This document shows positions 27,803-35,813 of a DNA stretch of 64,000 nt, in pieces (the stretch's first letter is position 1; each line of letters starts with the position of its first letter). The stretch is from Fulvivirga ulvae (lineage in GTDB: Bacteria; Bacteroidota; Bacteroidia; Cytophagales; Cyclobacteriaceae). The position numbers were made by a program, and so were the translations under genes. The notes under the pieces were generated by a model, which saw nothing but the letters and a program-made list of their open reading frames with translations, was not told where the DNA came from and did no database searches. Location: contig NZ_CP089981.1 of assembly GCF_021389975.1 (NCBI RefSeq), forward strand, positions 6,473,501-6,537,500, in the 5' to 3' direction.

Positions 27803-27882
27803 GAAGGCTTCTGGCTTGAGCTTAGTGAGTTCCCTGATGCATACCCATGACTTTCCTGATGGTCATGCGGGCAATGAAAGGA
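27803..27882 (-). repeat. Spacer repeat between tRNA-Cys copies 1 and 2
   Basis: The segment contains GGCTTCTG...GAGCTTAGTGAGTTCCCT and an ATGACTTTCC...GGTCATGCGG hairpin. It matches 28068-28150, the next spacer, and more loosely 22127-22200. The tRNA gene and spacer appear to have been duplicated together as a unit of about 265 bp. Confidence 0.65.
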
Positions 27883-27934
27883 CTACTCCGCCTAAGCAAT
27901 GACTCCTGAAACTTTTTCAGTTCATTATTTTAGA

Positions 27935-28006
27935 GGCGCCGAGTGGACTCGAACCACTGAATAAAGGCTTTGCGGGCCTTTCCCTTAGCCGCTTGGGTAC
28001 AGCGCC
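27935..28006 (-). tRNA. tRNA-Cys (GCA), second variant with C33
   Basis: The tRNA part is identical to the copy at 27670: same acceptor with the U6-G67 wobble and same CCGCAAA anticodon loop with C at position 33. It starts 265 bp after the first. Two identical copies argue against a sequencing error. Confidence 0.85.
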
Positions 28007-28067
28007 ATGTGCTTTCTTAAAATGGCCTTCTTACAGGTTTTCCGTTCAGGGAAAAGCCTGCTCTACA

Positions 28068-28150
28068 TGAAGGCTTCTGCCTTAAGCTTAGTGAGTTCCC
28101 TGGTGACTCATAATGATTTTCCGGGTGCTCATCCGGAAAATGACAGGAAC
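28068..28150 (-). repeat. Spacer repeat between tRNA-Cys copies 2 and 3
   Basis: It repeats the spacer at 27803 with substitutions (GCTTAGTGAGTTCCCTGGTG core). It contains a TTTTCCGG...CCGGAAAA hairpin (28117-28140), which could stop transcription of the tRNA array or protect ends. Confidence 0.65.
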
Positions 28151-28187
28151 TAACTCATTATTAAGCTATTGACATTAAATTTTTAGA

Positions 28188-28260
28188 GGCGCTGAGTGGA
28201 TTCGAACCACCGAATAAAGGTTTTGCAGACCTTCCCCTTAAACCACTTGGGTACAGCGCC
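28188..28260 (-). tRNA. tRNA-Cys (GCA), canonical
   Basis: The gene has 73 nt with acceptor GGCGCTG/CAGCGCC (fully paired), anticodon stem AAGGT/ACCTT and anticodon loop CTGCAAA with the normal U33. The T arm is GGTGG TTCGAAT CCACT-like. This is the standard form of which the two upstream-numbered copies are variants. CCA is not encoded. Confidence 0.92.
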
Positions 28261-28339
28261 GAGTTTGCATAGCAATATAATAAAAAGTAATATTTATTTA
28301 CTTCTTATTTTTTATAAAATGCAAACTAATTTTTATTAT

Positions 28340-29497
28340 TTACTTTACAGTTTCTATTTCTGTTAAATCGAAGTATCCATTGTAGCCTTTCATGTAAACC
28401 GCGGCACGATGGCCAAACAGTACCATCGCCTCAGTGCGCGTTTCCAGCTCGTCTTCATAAAAGCCGGAGATCACTTTAGTACCTACCGGATGTGCCTCGT
28501 TCCATCGCTCTACCAGGGTTACTGCATCAGTGTGCTGCTTTGGCTTTGATCTTTCGGTAATCGACCTGCCCCTGGACGTTGCCTTTTCACTTTCCTTTGA
28601 GACTTTCTCCTCACTGGCTTTAGCTTCTGTTTTTCCGGAAGCATTTTTCTCGTAATCCTTTTTAATATAGCCGATCAGCTTAGTCAGCACATCTCCTACG
28701 CCAAGTTCTTCAAATTCTGTAACCCCCTGATCCAGCAGGTAGGTCATGCTTTCTGACCATCTTACGCTGTTAGACAACTGGTCTATCAGGTGCTGGGCTA
28801 CATTTTTAAACTCATAGGGCTTGCCGGTTACGTTGGCAATCACGGGTATTTTTGGTTTCGAAAATTTAGTCTTCTTTACCTGCTTTCCAAACTCTGCAGC
28901 AGGTTCTTTCATGTAGCGCGAATGAAACGCTCCGCTGGTATTCAAAGGAATGAACATGGTATTGGCATTTTCAAAGAATGACTGGGCTTTGTTGATGTCT
29001 TCGCGCAAGCCTGAAACTACGATCTGGCTGGGTGCATTCAGGTTTGCAATGTCTATGGTAGTCAGCTTAGCGTCCTTCAGGATTTCCATGATCTGTGCTT
29101 CAGAGGAATTTAAAACTGCAGCCATTCCTCCATTTTTGGCCTGGCTCATCAGTTCGCCCCGCTTTTTCACCAGCTTAAGACCGTTTTCAAAGCTAAATAC
29201 TCCGGCAGCTTCCAGGGCATTGTACTCTCCCAAACTATGACCTGCCAAAAAATCCGGTTTTTTTTCACCGTCTTTTAGCTTTTTCTGGTATGAAAGGGCA
29301 TTGACCACATAAAGCGCAGGCTGGGTAAATTGGGTTTCGTTCAGTTGTTTGTCAGGATCGTTCAGGCAAAGCTCTTTGATAGAGTATCCCAGTATCTTAT
29401 CTGCTTTTTTAGTCAGCTCGGGAAACTCATCAAAAAGGTCGCCTCCCATGCCTTTTCTTTGTGAGCCTTGTCCGGGGAATACGTATGTTTTCTTCAT
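28340..29497 (-). CDS. Discrete malonyl-type acyltransferase (trans-AT) with C-terminal tail domain
   Basis: Residues 1-285 form a FabD-like AT with FPGQGSQRKGMG, the nucleophile motif GHSLGEYNAL (S88) and GAFHSRYM, the wording associated with malonyl specificity. It loads extender units onto the AT-less modules. Residues about 286-340 are a lysine/serine/glutamate-rich linker. The last 45 residues (KVISGFYEDELETRTEAMVL...) form a small domain that occurs again as the free 54-residue protein at 25048. The tail is not part of the FabD fold. The tRNA-Cys array follows downstream. Confidence 0.92.
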   Translation of the reverse strand: MKKTYVFPGQGSQRKGMGGDLFDEFPELTKKADKILGYSIKELCLNDPDKQLNETQFTQPALYVVNALSYQKKLKDGEKKPDFLAGHSLGEYNALEAAGVFSFENGLKLVKKRGELMSQAKNGGMAAVLNSSEAQIMEILKDAKLTTIDIANLNAPSQIVVSGLREDINKAQSFFENANTMFIPLNTSGAFHSRYMKEPAAEFGKQVKKTKFSKPKIPVIANVTGKPYEFKNVAQHLIDQLSNSVRWSESMTYLLDQGVTEFEELGVGDVLTKLIGYIKKDYEKNASGKTEAKASEEKVSKESEKATSRGRSITERSKPKQHTDAVTLVERWNEAHPVGTKVISGFYEDELETRTEAMVLFGHRAAVYMKGYNGYFDLTEIETVK

Positions 29498-29582
29498 GGT
29501 TATTTTAGGTTTTTAGATTCTCGTAATTATTTATTTTTTAAACTCCTTCCTGCCAGATGTCCAGGAGGAGAAATATCATATA

Positions 29583-30545
29583 TCAGTATGTATGACTAAG
29601 CAGGTTGGTTTTCAACCTGTCGATATTGAGCAGGTCTCTGCCAAACTGGTTGAGCACCTGCAAAGAGACAGAGCCTGAATCTGGCGGAAGAATGTATTTT
29701 ACAAAGGTAGCCAGGGTACCGCTCGGCCCCACATCTATGAAAATATAATCGCCTGTATCCAAAACCCTCCTCACGGTCTGTTGAAAATTAACCGGGTGCC
29801 GGATAGCCTTCCACAGGTAGTCTCCATCCGGTTGCTGTACTATTCCTTCACTCAAGGAAGAAATCATAGGCACTTTGGGTGCTGAGATGCTGACGTTATG
29901 AACAAGCTGTTTGCATTCTTCTTCAATCGGGTCTATAAGCGCTGTATGGAAGCCGTATTTAACCGGCAGGATTTGAGACATTATACTTTTCTTGTTCAAT
30001 TCTCCGTGCAGTTGCTGTATTGTCCCGGGCAAGCCACTGACCACAAAATTTTCAGTGAAATTCTCCGCGGTCAGCCAGCAGTCGTGGAAAAGTTCAGGGT
30101 AGGCTGCCATCAATGATTTCTGCCCCATAACTGCCAGCATGGCTGCGGGCTGGGTCTTTTCATCAGTCAGCCTGGCAATATCTACTGCCAGCCTGATCCC
30201 GTCTTCCAGTGAAACTGCCTCTGACGCTACGGCTGCTACCAGCTCGCCAACGCTGTAGCCCATAAGGAAATCCGGCTTAATATTCATTTCATTGAGCACT
30301 TTGGTCAGGCTGTACTGGATGCATAGCAAGGCTGGCTTGGTATGCAGTACGTTGTCAAAGGGCTCGCCCTTGCCTTTGCCTCTGTATAGGATGTTGGTCA
30401 GTGAGGTTTTAATGATGGGTTGAACGATTTCGTCGCACTGATCCATCCACTGCCTGAACTTGGGATGGTTCTCATAGAGTTCCTTACCCATCTGGTAGTA
30501 TTGGGACCCTTGCCCGGAATACATGAATATGATCTTTTTTTTCAT
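29583..30545 (-). CDS. Acyl-hydrolase-type AT homologue (PedC/BaeC-like proofreading enzyme)
   Basis: The 320-residue protein has the AT fold with MYSGQGSQYYQMGKELYE at the start, nucleophile motif GYSVGEL (S98) and VKYGFHTALID where malonyl ATs have GAFHS. These differences are typical of the acyl hydrolase clade of trans-AT clusters, which releases stalled acyl groups from ACPs. It is 85 bp upstream of the malonyl AT gene on the same strand. Confidence 0.88.
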   Translation of the reverse strand: MKKKIIFMYSGQGSQYYQMGKELYENHPKFRQWMDQCDEIVQPIIKTSLTNILYRGKGKGEPFDNVLHTKPALLCIQYSLTKVLNEMNIKPDFLMGYSVGELVAAVASEAVSLEDGIRLAVDIARLTDEKTQPAAMLAVMGQKSLMAAYPELFHDCWLTAENFTENFVVSGLPGTIQQLHGELNKKSIMSQILPVKYGFHTALIDPIEEECKQLVHNVSISAPKVPMISSLSEGIVQQPDGDYLWKAIRHPVNFQQTVRRVLDTGDYIFIDVGPSGTLATFVKYILPPDSGSVSLQVLNQFGRDLLNIDRLKTNLLSHTY

Positions 30546-31279
30546 TAAATGCTGGTTTTGAAATTGCTGCTTTTATGGCTTTTCTGCTTTAAAAACGCAG
30601 AGTCCTCTGCGAGAGACTCTGCTCGGAAGTAAGCAAGAAACTCTGCCGGGAAATATGTAGAGACTCAGCCCAGAAGTAGCTGGGAAATAGTGTTAATAAT
30701 TGTAAACAATGTTGCCAACCTCCAAATTATATCACTTGCACTGCCTTAACTGTCCACTTGAGGGGACTGCAGGGGTGTTTTGCCGATATTACCAGTCCAC
30801 TTCACTATCAGTACCTGCAAACCTCTCCTTACCACAAAGTCTTCATGACGATAGGGAGGATCTACCTAAGTGGTTTTTTTGTTGTGTTTCCTGCATGTTA
30901 TAACCTTTGTTTTTGAACGACGCAGAGTCCTCTACGAGAGACTCTGCTCGGAAATAAAGTAGGAGACTCTGTTCGAAAGTAATTAACTTCCTAACCTTCC
31001 TAATGGAGAACGCCCTCCGGCCTACGGCCACCTGGATTTGTGTATTTTTCAATATGGCGATTAATGTTCTTAATTACCTCTTCTTTGTATTAATTCTTTG
31101 TTGTATTTCCTGCATATTAGGGCTTTTGGGCCTTGGAAGACGCAGAGTCCTCTGCGAGAGACTCTGCTTGGAAGTGTGTTAATAATGAGTAAACGATATT
31201 GCTTACCTCCAAATTTATTACTTGCACTGCCCTAACTGTCCCCTTGAGGGGACTTCAGGGGTGTTTTACACCGTGCAAA
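30546..31279. repeat. Intergenic block of repeated hairpins
   Basis: The 734 bp between the acyl-hydrolase gene and the barrel gene hold no credible gene. A 36-bp palindromic unit (GCAGAGTCCTCTGCGAGAG, then ACTCTGC) occurs at 30595-30630, 30920-30955 and 31140-31175. A second element, GTCCCCTTGAGGGGAC followed by AGGGGTGTTTT, occurs at 30751-30781 and 31237-31267 and in reverse at 35606-35637. The stretches joining them (TTAATAAT...CTTGCACTGCC) are also repeated, so a composite unit was duplicated. Confidence 0.75.
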
Positions 31280-32692
31280 TCAAAACTGGTACTGGATTTT
31301 GAGCACTGCTTGCTTTTGGGTTCGGTAAATGTAAAGTCCGCTGTTTGGGTCATCGGTAAAGGGCATTAGCATATCAAAATACAGTGTGGTACGGTCATTC
31401 CAGTTGTAGGAGGTTGACAGTATATTGAAAAAAGTGGTATAGGGGCCATTGTACATGGAGGCCAGGTTAATGGATAGATCACCTTTCATAAGTTCTTTGC
31501 TCAGGGCGGCCAGCAGCATGTAGTTATTTCTGGGCTGCCCTTGTATGCTTTCGTTCCAGTCCATAATGTGATAGTTTACGGCTTCGAGGCTTATGGTAAA
31601 GCTGTTGTTCATATAATAATCTACTCCCAGTGAGGCATCGAGTGCATTCTTCTCCACAATTTGAAATGACTCATCGTTATAAGCTTTTTTGGATTTTATG
31701 GCGGTTTCTCCTTTAATAAGGAAATTGCTGATGGCCCTGTTGAAGGTAAACCCGGCCATATGGAAGCGATGCTTACCCCTGGTGATCAGTTCGGGGTTCA
31801 CCATCCGCAGGGCAAATTCATTGTTGATCAGGCTGGCGGCCATGATACTGATGTCGCTCTTTCCAAAGGTTTTCTTCCATCGCAATCCAAACTCAAAATG
31901 GTTGTCATCATCAGATTCCTGCTGGTATTTGACGGTTCCGTTAAAGGGTTCGTAGTAGTAGCCTGTCCCTTCTTTGGGATGCTCGTTAAACTTCGGGTCA
32001 GGGGTAAAAAATGCACTCCAGTCACCGGATTCCGAATAGTGGTCTACTGTAATGATGGGCTGGCCTATCCTCAGCTCATCGATGCTCAGGCTTAGTGGCT
32101 CCCGGTAATCGAGCCTGCTTACTTCGTTGGTGACAATGGCAAAATCGGACTCTCCCCATACCAGGGTCTGGATACCGGCGCGTATGCTTGTTTTGCCAAA
32201 GCTGGCCTGCAAAAAGGCCTCCCGCGTTCTTCCTCCGAAGGAAAACTCGGTTTCTTCTGTATTGTCATTGAACCAGTAGGAGATCTGCCTGGCCCGATGG
32301 TCATTTTTCAGGAAGGTAAAAATCTTCGTGTCTACCTGTAGTGAAAAATGATCGAAAAAGGACCGTGAATATTCGAGTCTGTATGAAAGCCTGTTGTTCA
32401 TTACCCTGTCTGGTTTGGTTACTTTGTAGGCCAGCTCGTATTTCAGCCCGATACGCATCGGATCGAGGATGTATGAGTTTAAAAAGGATTCCTTTTCTTC
32501 TACGACCAACTCGTCGGGTGAACTACTAAAAACGGGTGCTTCACTTTCTGAAAAGTCCAGTTCGGGGGTATCAAAATCTTCCCATTCGGTTGTGTCACTT
32601 TCCACCGGTGTCTGGCTGTAGACAGTGGTAAAAGTGATCATTGAGATCATGATAACAAGTAGTGTATTGACGGTATTGAGGCGACTCTTCAT
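31280..32692 (-). CDS. Outer-membrane beta-barrel protein (DUF1302-like)
   Basis: The 470-residue protein has a signal peptide (VNTLLVIMISMITFTTVYSQ), an acidic linker, then alternating amphipathic strands, and a terminal aromatic residue (LKIQYQF). Both are marks of outer-membrane barrels. The IQTLVWGESDFAIV segment recalls DUF1302-type barrels, whose relatives are often found beside RND exporters. It lies inside the PKS cluster on the same strand, so it may pass the product through the outer membrane; this is inference. No RND pump gene is in the window. Confidence 0.75.
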   Translation of the reverse strand: MKSRLNTVNTLLVIMISMITFTTVYSQTPVESDTTEWEDFDTPELDFSESEAPVFSSSPDELVVEEKESFLNSYILDPMRIGLKYELAYKVTKPDRVMNNRLSYRLEYSRSFFDHFSLQVDTKIFTFLKNDHRARQISYWFNDNTEETEFSFGGRTREAFLQASFGKTSIRAGIQTLVWGESDFAIVTNEVSRLDYREPLSLSIDELRIGQPIITVDHYSESGDWSAFFTPDPKFNEHPKEGTGYYYEPFNGTVKYQQESDDDNHFEFGLRWKKTFGKSDISIMAASLINNEFALRMVNPELITRGKHRFHMAGFTFNRAISNFLIKGETAIKSKKAYNDESFQIVEKNALDASLGVDYYMNNSFTISLEAVNYHIMDWNESIQGQPRNNYMLLAALSKELMKGDLSINLASMYNGPYTTFFNILSTSYNWNDRTTLYFDMLMPFTDDPNSGLYIYRTQKQAVLKIQYQF

Positions 32693-32789
32693 GCTTTCCT
32701 CTAAATGATAGATTTAATTAAAATTTGCTTTTTCCTTATCTATAGAACCCCGTTCCAAAAACCGCTCTATGCATATTCATTAAATACAG

Positions 32790-33392
32790 AACTAAACGGC
32801 GGCTTTACTAAACTTCCGAAAGTTTGGTAAAGCTTAGCTGCCCGGGAGCCCTGGCGGCAGTAATATCTCCAGGCAGAGGTTATTACTCCCTTTCAGGGCT
32901 CAGAATGGCACTGCTTTTTAAGCGGTCCCTCCCCCTTAGAGCTTCTCTTGTGGGTGGCTGTCGGGGGACAGCCACCGGGGTTAAAGACAGAACTAAACGG
33001 CGGCTTTACTAAACTTCCGAAAGTTTGGTAAAGCTTAACTGCCCGGGAGCCCTGGCGGTAGTAATATCTCCAGGCAGAGGTTATTACTCCCTTTCAGGGC
33101 TCAGAATGGCACTGCTTTTTAAGCGGTCCCTCCCCCTTAGAGCTTCTCTTGTGGGTGGCTGTCTGAGGACAACCACCGGGGTTAAAGACAGAACTAAACG
33201 GCGGCTTTACTAAACTTCCGAAAGTTTGGTAAAGCTTAACTGCTCAGGAGCCCTGGCAGTAGTAATATCTCCAGACAGAGGTTATTACACCCTTTCAGGG
33301 CTCAGAATGGCACTGCTTTTTAAGCAGTCCCTCCCCCTTGGAGGCTCTCTTGTGGGTGGCTGTCTGGGAACAGCCACCGGGTCAGGGGGAAC
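32790..33392 (+). repeat. Tandem array of three 201-bp structured units (dispersed repeat copies B, C, D)
   Basis: Units start at 32790, 32991 and 33192, exactly 201 bp apart. Each begins with the AACTAAACGGCGG box and the CTTTACTAAACTT/AAGTTTGGTAAAG hairpin. A stem GAGCCCTG/CAGGGCTC follows (32846-32853 with 32894-32901 in unit one), enclosing an inner AGTAATA/TATTACT stem. A third hairpin, GGTGGCTGTC/GACAGCCACC, closes the unit. The third unit loses similarity near its end. Short frames with TTG starts repeat in each unit but look like by-products of the structure. Confidence 0.9.
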
Positions 33393-33486
33393 TACCGGAA
33401 CCAGAGTCTGCCTTAAAAAGGATTACCCCTCCGAAAACTATAGATAATTTTCAAAGCCAACTATAGCCATACTTCCAAAACGTTAT

Positions 33487-34278
33487 TTACCCGGCTTCCC
33501 AGGGGAATTGTCCGGTTTTTACGAACCTTGTAATTTTATCCAGGTTGTTTTGGTCTGAGAACACTTCGATGTTGGCTGCGAGGGCTTCTGCTTTGGAAGC
33601 CTCGGGAAAATCGTTGAGCTTGTTCATGTAATTTTTATAGCGGGCTACTCCCTCTTTGGAGAGCAACCGCAACCTTAACAGGTGTTTTCTCAACAGGTTT
33701 TCACTTTTGTCTTCATAGGCATCTACCAAACCCCAGTCGCAGGCTTGTTTTGCCGATACGGGCTGGGTCATCAGGGTCATGTAATGTGCCTTTGAAAAAC
33801 CTACCTTTCGTATCAAAAACGGTAATACGCAGGCAGGCATCAGGCCGAACAGTAACTCTGACAGGCTGAATACTGCCCTTTCTTCACAGAGCACAATATC
33901 GCAGGCTGCCACAAAGCCAATACCTCCGGCATTAGCTTTCCCCCTGACATGGGCAATGGAAACATAGGGACCGGAAGCCAGCTTCATCCACAGGTTGTAC
34001 ATCGGTTCGGGGTTCTGCTCCTGGTGGCCATTCCCATTGTCAAGGCTTTGCTGAATACTCTTGAAGTCTGCCCCGAAACAAAATACTTCTGGGGAGCCTT
34101 CCACTACCACGATCTTGGCCTGGTCTTCACATTGGTCAAGTACGTCACTAAACTCTTCCACGAGGCTGTCGTTAATGGCGTTGTTGGCCTCGGGACGGTC
34201 GATCTGAATAAAACAAATGTCATCTTCAAACCGGACCTTGATGGTTTCGTAAGTTGCTACATTGCTTAAGACACCCAT
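33487..34278 (-). CDS. ECH1-type enoyl-CoA hydratase (HMG-cassette dehydratase, PksH-like)
   Basis: The 263-residue crotonase-fold protein has DRPEANNAINDSLVEE, VFCFGADFKS (oxyanion hole), GKANAGGIGFVAACDIVL and ELLFGLMPACVLPFLIRKVG, ending TGQFPWE. The wording is very close to PksH of the bacillaene cluster, as I remember it. It should dehydrate 3-hydroxy-3-methylglutaryl-ACP to the glutaconyl form. The partner decarboxylase (ECH2) appears as the N-terminal domain of the PKS entering from the right edge. It overlaps the HMG synthase frame by 13 nt. Confidence 0.93.
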   Translation of the reverse strand: MGVLSNVATYETIKVRFEDDICFIQIDRPEANNAINDSLVEEFSDVLDQCEDQAKIVVVEGSPEVFCFGADFKSIQQSLDNGNGHQEQNPEPMYNLWMKLASGPYVSIAHVRGKANAGGIGFVAACDIVLCEERAVFSLSELLFGLMPACVLPFLIRKVGFSKAHYMTLMTQPVSAKQACDWGLVDAYEDKSENLLRKHLLRLRLLSKEGVARYKNYMNKLNDFPEASKAEALAANIEVFSDQNNLDKITRFVKTGQFPWEAG

Positions 34279-35525
34279 TCGTACTCTCTTTTAAATTCCT
34301 TGATCTCTTTCAAAAACAGTGTCTCCCTGCCCATGGCTTTCCTGGACTGAGGTATGAAACTGGTATCGAGTGTTACATTGCGGGTTCCGAATTTCACCGC
34401 ATTGCTGCCTACAAGCAGGTTTTCGTATTCGTCCATGGTCAGCTCGTACCTTTTGTCGAACTGTTCTTTGATCTTGAATTTTTTCAGGCTTTGCTGGCTT
34501 TCTTCGCTCACCACACCGCTGAAAAACTCGGAACAACAGCCAGAACCGTAGGAGAAGCACCCTACCCTTTGTGCTGCTGTAAAGTTGCCGTTCTCAATGG
34601 TGCTGGCAAGGGACATCATAGCGGTAGCGCCCATGATATTGCCTATCCGCTGGCAGTAGACCAATCCTGGTACCACGCGGGTCTCGAAATCGGCTTCAAT
34701 GTCCTGAGTCTTTGCTTTCACTGTTTTCCGCATCAGATTGCGGTGTGCTCCCTTGACCATGCCTCCGAATGGGGTATGAAAAGCCAGATAGCTGAAAGTT
34801 TTGGCGTAATCTGCCTCGGGCACCCTTTTCTGATATTCGTAAAATGCATTTTCACAGCAGTCCAGGTAAGAAAGCAGTGACAGATCTGAGTCTCCCGCCT
34901 CACCATCAGTGGTAGGCCTGCAAGTGTCCATAACCTGGTAGCCGTAATAGCCATTAGCTCCGATATCTACCTGGAACACATAGGGTGTTTCACTCACGAT
35001 CATCGCTACAGCTCCGGCACCACCGCTAGGCTCGGCAAAAGACCATTCCATGGTGAGTGCATCCCCTCCTTCTTCGATCATGAAGCGGGATACATCAGTG
35101 GCAATCACCAAGGCTTTGGCTCCGGGTGAGGTCTGCGAAAGAATGAAATTAACGGCCATCTGAAAGCCGGCCACTCCGGAGTAACATGCATTCTTGAGCT
35201 CAAACAGTCGACAGTTGCGGTTCAGGCCCAATATTTCATGAAAATAGGTACTCATTGATTTGCCAAAGTCGAAGGACGACTCCGTACATGAGATGACCAG
35301 CTCTATGCGGTCTTTCTCTTCCGGACTCAGGGCATCAATAAGTGGTTTGGCGGCATTTACTCCATAAGTAACCGGGTCTTCATAAGGTAAGGCCACGGTC
35401 TTCTCCTTCATCAGGAGGTTCTTAAACCTGGAGGTATCCAGGTTCCTGTGTTCGGCAAGCTTCTCTACATCTAAAAAAGTAGTGCCTGCGAAAACATTCA
35501 TAGCTTCAATTCCTGCTACACGCAT
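34266..35525 (-). CDS. HMG-CoA-synthase homologue for beta-branching
   Basis: The 419-residue protein has the HMGS/KAS III-like fold with GIEAMNVFAGTTFLDVEKLAEHR at the N-terminus, interrupted for length here. The active cysteine motif is LKNACYSGVAGFQMA, and the late segment CFSYGSGCCSEFFSG is also characteristic. It condenses acetyl from the donor ACP with a beta-keto thioester on an assembly-line ACP, the first step of beta-methyl or methylene branching. The 13-nt overlap with ECH1 implies coupled translation. Confidence 0.95.
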   Translation of the reverse strand: MRVAGIEAMNVFAGTTFLDVEKLAEHRNLDTSRFKNLLMKEKTVALPYEDPVTYGVNAAKPLIDALSPEEKDRIELVISCTESSFDFGKSMSTYFHEILGLNRNCRLFELKNACYSGVAGFQMAVNFILSQTSPGAKALVIATDVSRFMIEEGGDALTMEWSFAEPSGGAGAVAMIVSETPYVFQVDIGANGYYGYQVMDTCRPTTDGEAGDSDLSLLSYLDCCENAFYEYQKRVPEADYAKTFSYLAFHTPFGGMVKGAHRNLMRKTVKAKTQDIEADFETRVVPGLVYCQRIGNIMGATAMMSLASTIENGNFTAAQRVGCFSYGSGCCSEFFSGVVSEESQQSLKKFKIKEQFDKRYELTMDEYENLLVGSNAVKFGTRNVTLDTSFIPQSRKAMGRETLFLKEIKEFKREYEWVS

Positions 35526-35813
35526 ATATTTTTATTACAGTTAATGGTTGAAAAATTTTTACTGGGTGCTGGTTACTGGTGGCTGGGTACTAGTTTCTGG
35601 TTTCTGAAAAAACACCCCTAAAATCCCCTCAGGGGATAGTAGTCTCATAGAAATGTTCAGAATCCAGATTCTTCTTATACCCGTTCACTGTTACCGGTCA
35701 AACTATAGATTCTCCTGCCTTCCGACTTCGGTCTTCGATCTTCCGACAGCTCACCGTTTACTAATTACCGAATACTGATTACCAAACACCGGTCACCGAA
35801 AACCTGAAGCAAA
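35526..35813. other. Low-complexity intergenic region with a terminator-like repeat
   Basis: No gene is visible. A degenerate GGTTACTGGTGGCTGGGTAC-like stretch fills 35565-35605. At 35606-35637 lies the reverse copy of the CCCCTNAGGGG...GGGGTGTTTT element seen twice near 30.8 and 31.2 kb. On the minus strand it forms ATCCCCTGAGGGGAT followed by TTTT and could act as a terminator or attenuator after the SufS-like gene. Confidence 0.5.

Noticed and set aside
27670..28260. tRNA array as an attachment site of an integrated element
   Set aside because: No integrase gene or flanking direct repeat of a tRNA end was found within the window.
30843..31052. 69-codon frame on the minus strand between repeats
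   Set aside because: Part of its translation comes from the palindromic repeat, and it has no start signal.
30546..33420. CRISPR array
   Set aside because: Repeats are few, long, hairpin-rich and unevenly spaced, with no spacers or cas genes.
32824..33447. Three similar short frames in the 201-bp tandem units
   Set aside because: They start at TTG, have no ribosome binding site, recur only because the DNA repeats, and end inside the hairpin box of the next unit.
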